Below are positions 39,234-39,241 of a stretch of DNA of 39,241 nucleotides, piece after piece. Source of the DNA: Bianquea renquensis (GTDB taxonomy: Bacteria > Bacillota > Clostridia > Lachnospirales > Bianqueaceae); the NCBI RefSeq assembly GCF_014384895.1, contig NZ_JACRSQ010000028.1, forward strand, positions 1 through 39,241, read 5' to 3'. A program made the translations under genes and the position numbers. Positions within the stretch are counted from its first letter, which is position 1. Every line of letters begins with the position of its first letter. The notes under the pieces are model-generated. The model was not told the DNA's origin, ran no database searches, and saw only the letters and a list, made by a program, of their open reading frames with translations.

Positions 39234-39241
39234 ACAAATCA

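Noticed and set aside
1..39241. Insertion sequences, integrases, tRNA or rRNA genes
   Set aside because: No transposase, integrase or structural-RNA signature was found on either strand by reading; an automated search would be needed to exclude short remnants.

Overview
The window reads as chromosomal DNA of an anaerobic, low-to-moderate GC Firmicute of the Clostridia, most like a gut Oscillospiraceae relative. The evidence is an NfnAB-type transhydrogenase, an iron-containing alcohol dehydrogenase, a feoA-feoA-feoB locus, an FMN riboswitch in front of a RibU-type transporter, consensus SigA promoters and strong Shine-Dalgarno sites. Species was not determined. No rRNA, tRNA, CRISPR array, insertion sequence or prophage gene was recognised.

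Layout. (1) 1-144 is the 3' end of an unidentified gene. (2) 283-3508 is a divergent pair: a large putative polysaccharide-degrading protein and its AraC-type regulator. (3) 3541-6665 is the ferrous-iron uptake operon, with a DtxR-like operator inside the promoter and a strong terminator. (4) 7081-11097 (minus) is a carbohydrate cassette in which two near-identical SGNH hydrolases flank a TIM-barrel glycosidase. (5) pyrE follows, then a 1265-residue sortase-anchored surface protein on the opposite strand. (6) 16141-20583 is a heterodimeric ABC exporter (minus) divergent from a MarR regulator. The exporter leader contains two hairpins, the second followed by a T-run, which looks like a transcription attenuator. 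(7) 20666-24935 is a tight plus-strand row: FtsH, an M50 site-2-type protease, a MATE exporter and a small zinc-ribbon membrane protein. (8) FMN riboswitch and ribU. (9) Alcohol dehydrogenase, then nfnA and nfnB. (10) A lipoprotein, an orphan prepilin peptidase, a small LiaI/LiaF-like membrane protein and a cardiolipin synthase. (11) 33472-37312 (minus) is a TetR regulator, an ABC ATPase and two ABC-2 permeases. (12) 37397-38152 is a 12-copy, exactly 63-bp tandem array built as a 6+6 (378-bp) higher-order duplication. (13) The right end is an AT-rich, probably acquired, GyrI-like effector-binding protein.

How the parts fit: the feo operon imports iron for the iron-sulfur and flavin redox enzymes, and ribU supplies flavin. 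NfnAB and the alcohol dehydrogenase balance reduced ferredoxin, NADH and NADPH. The two carbohydrate loci look like accessory glycan utilisation. The ABC, MATE, FtsH and M50 genes around the MarR regulator look like an envelope-stress and drug-defence neighbourhood. The least explained elements are the 63-bp array, the attenuator-like exporter leader, the acidic loop in FeoB and the duplicated hydrolases.
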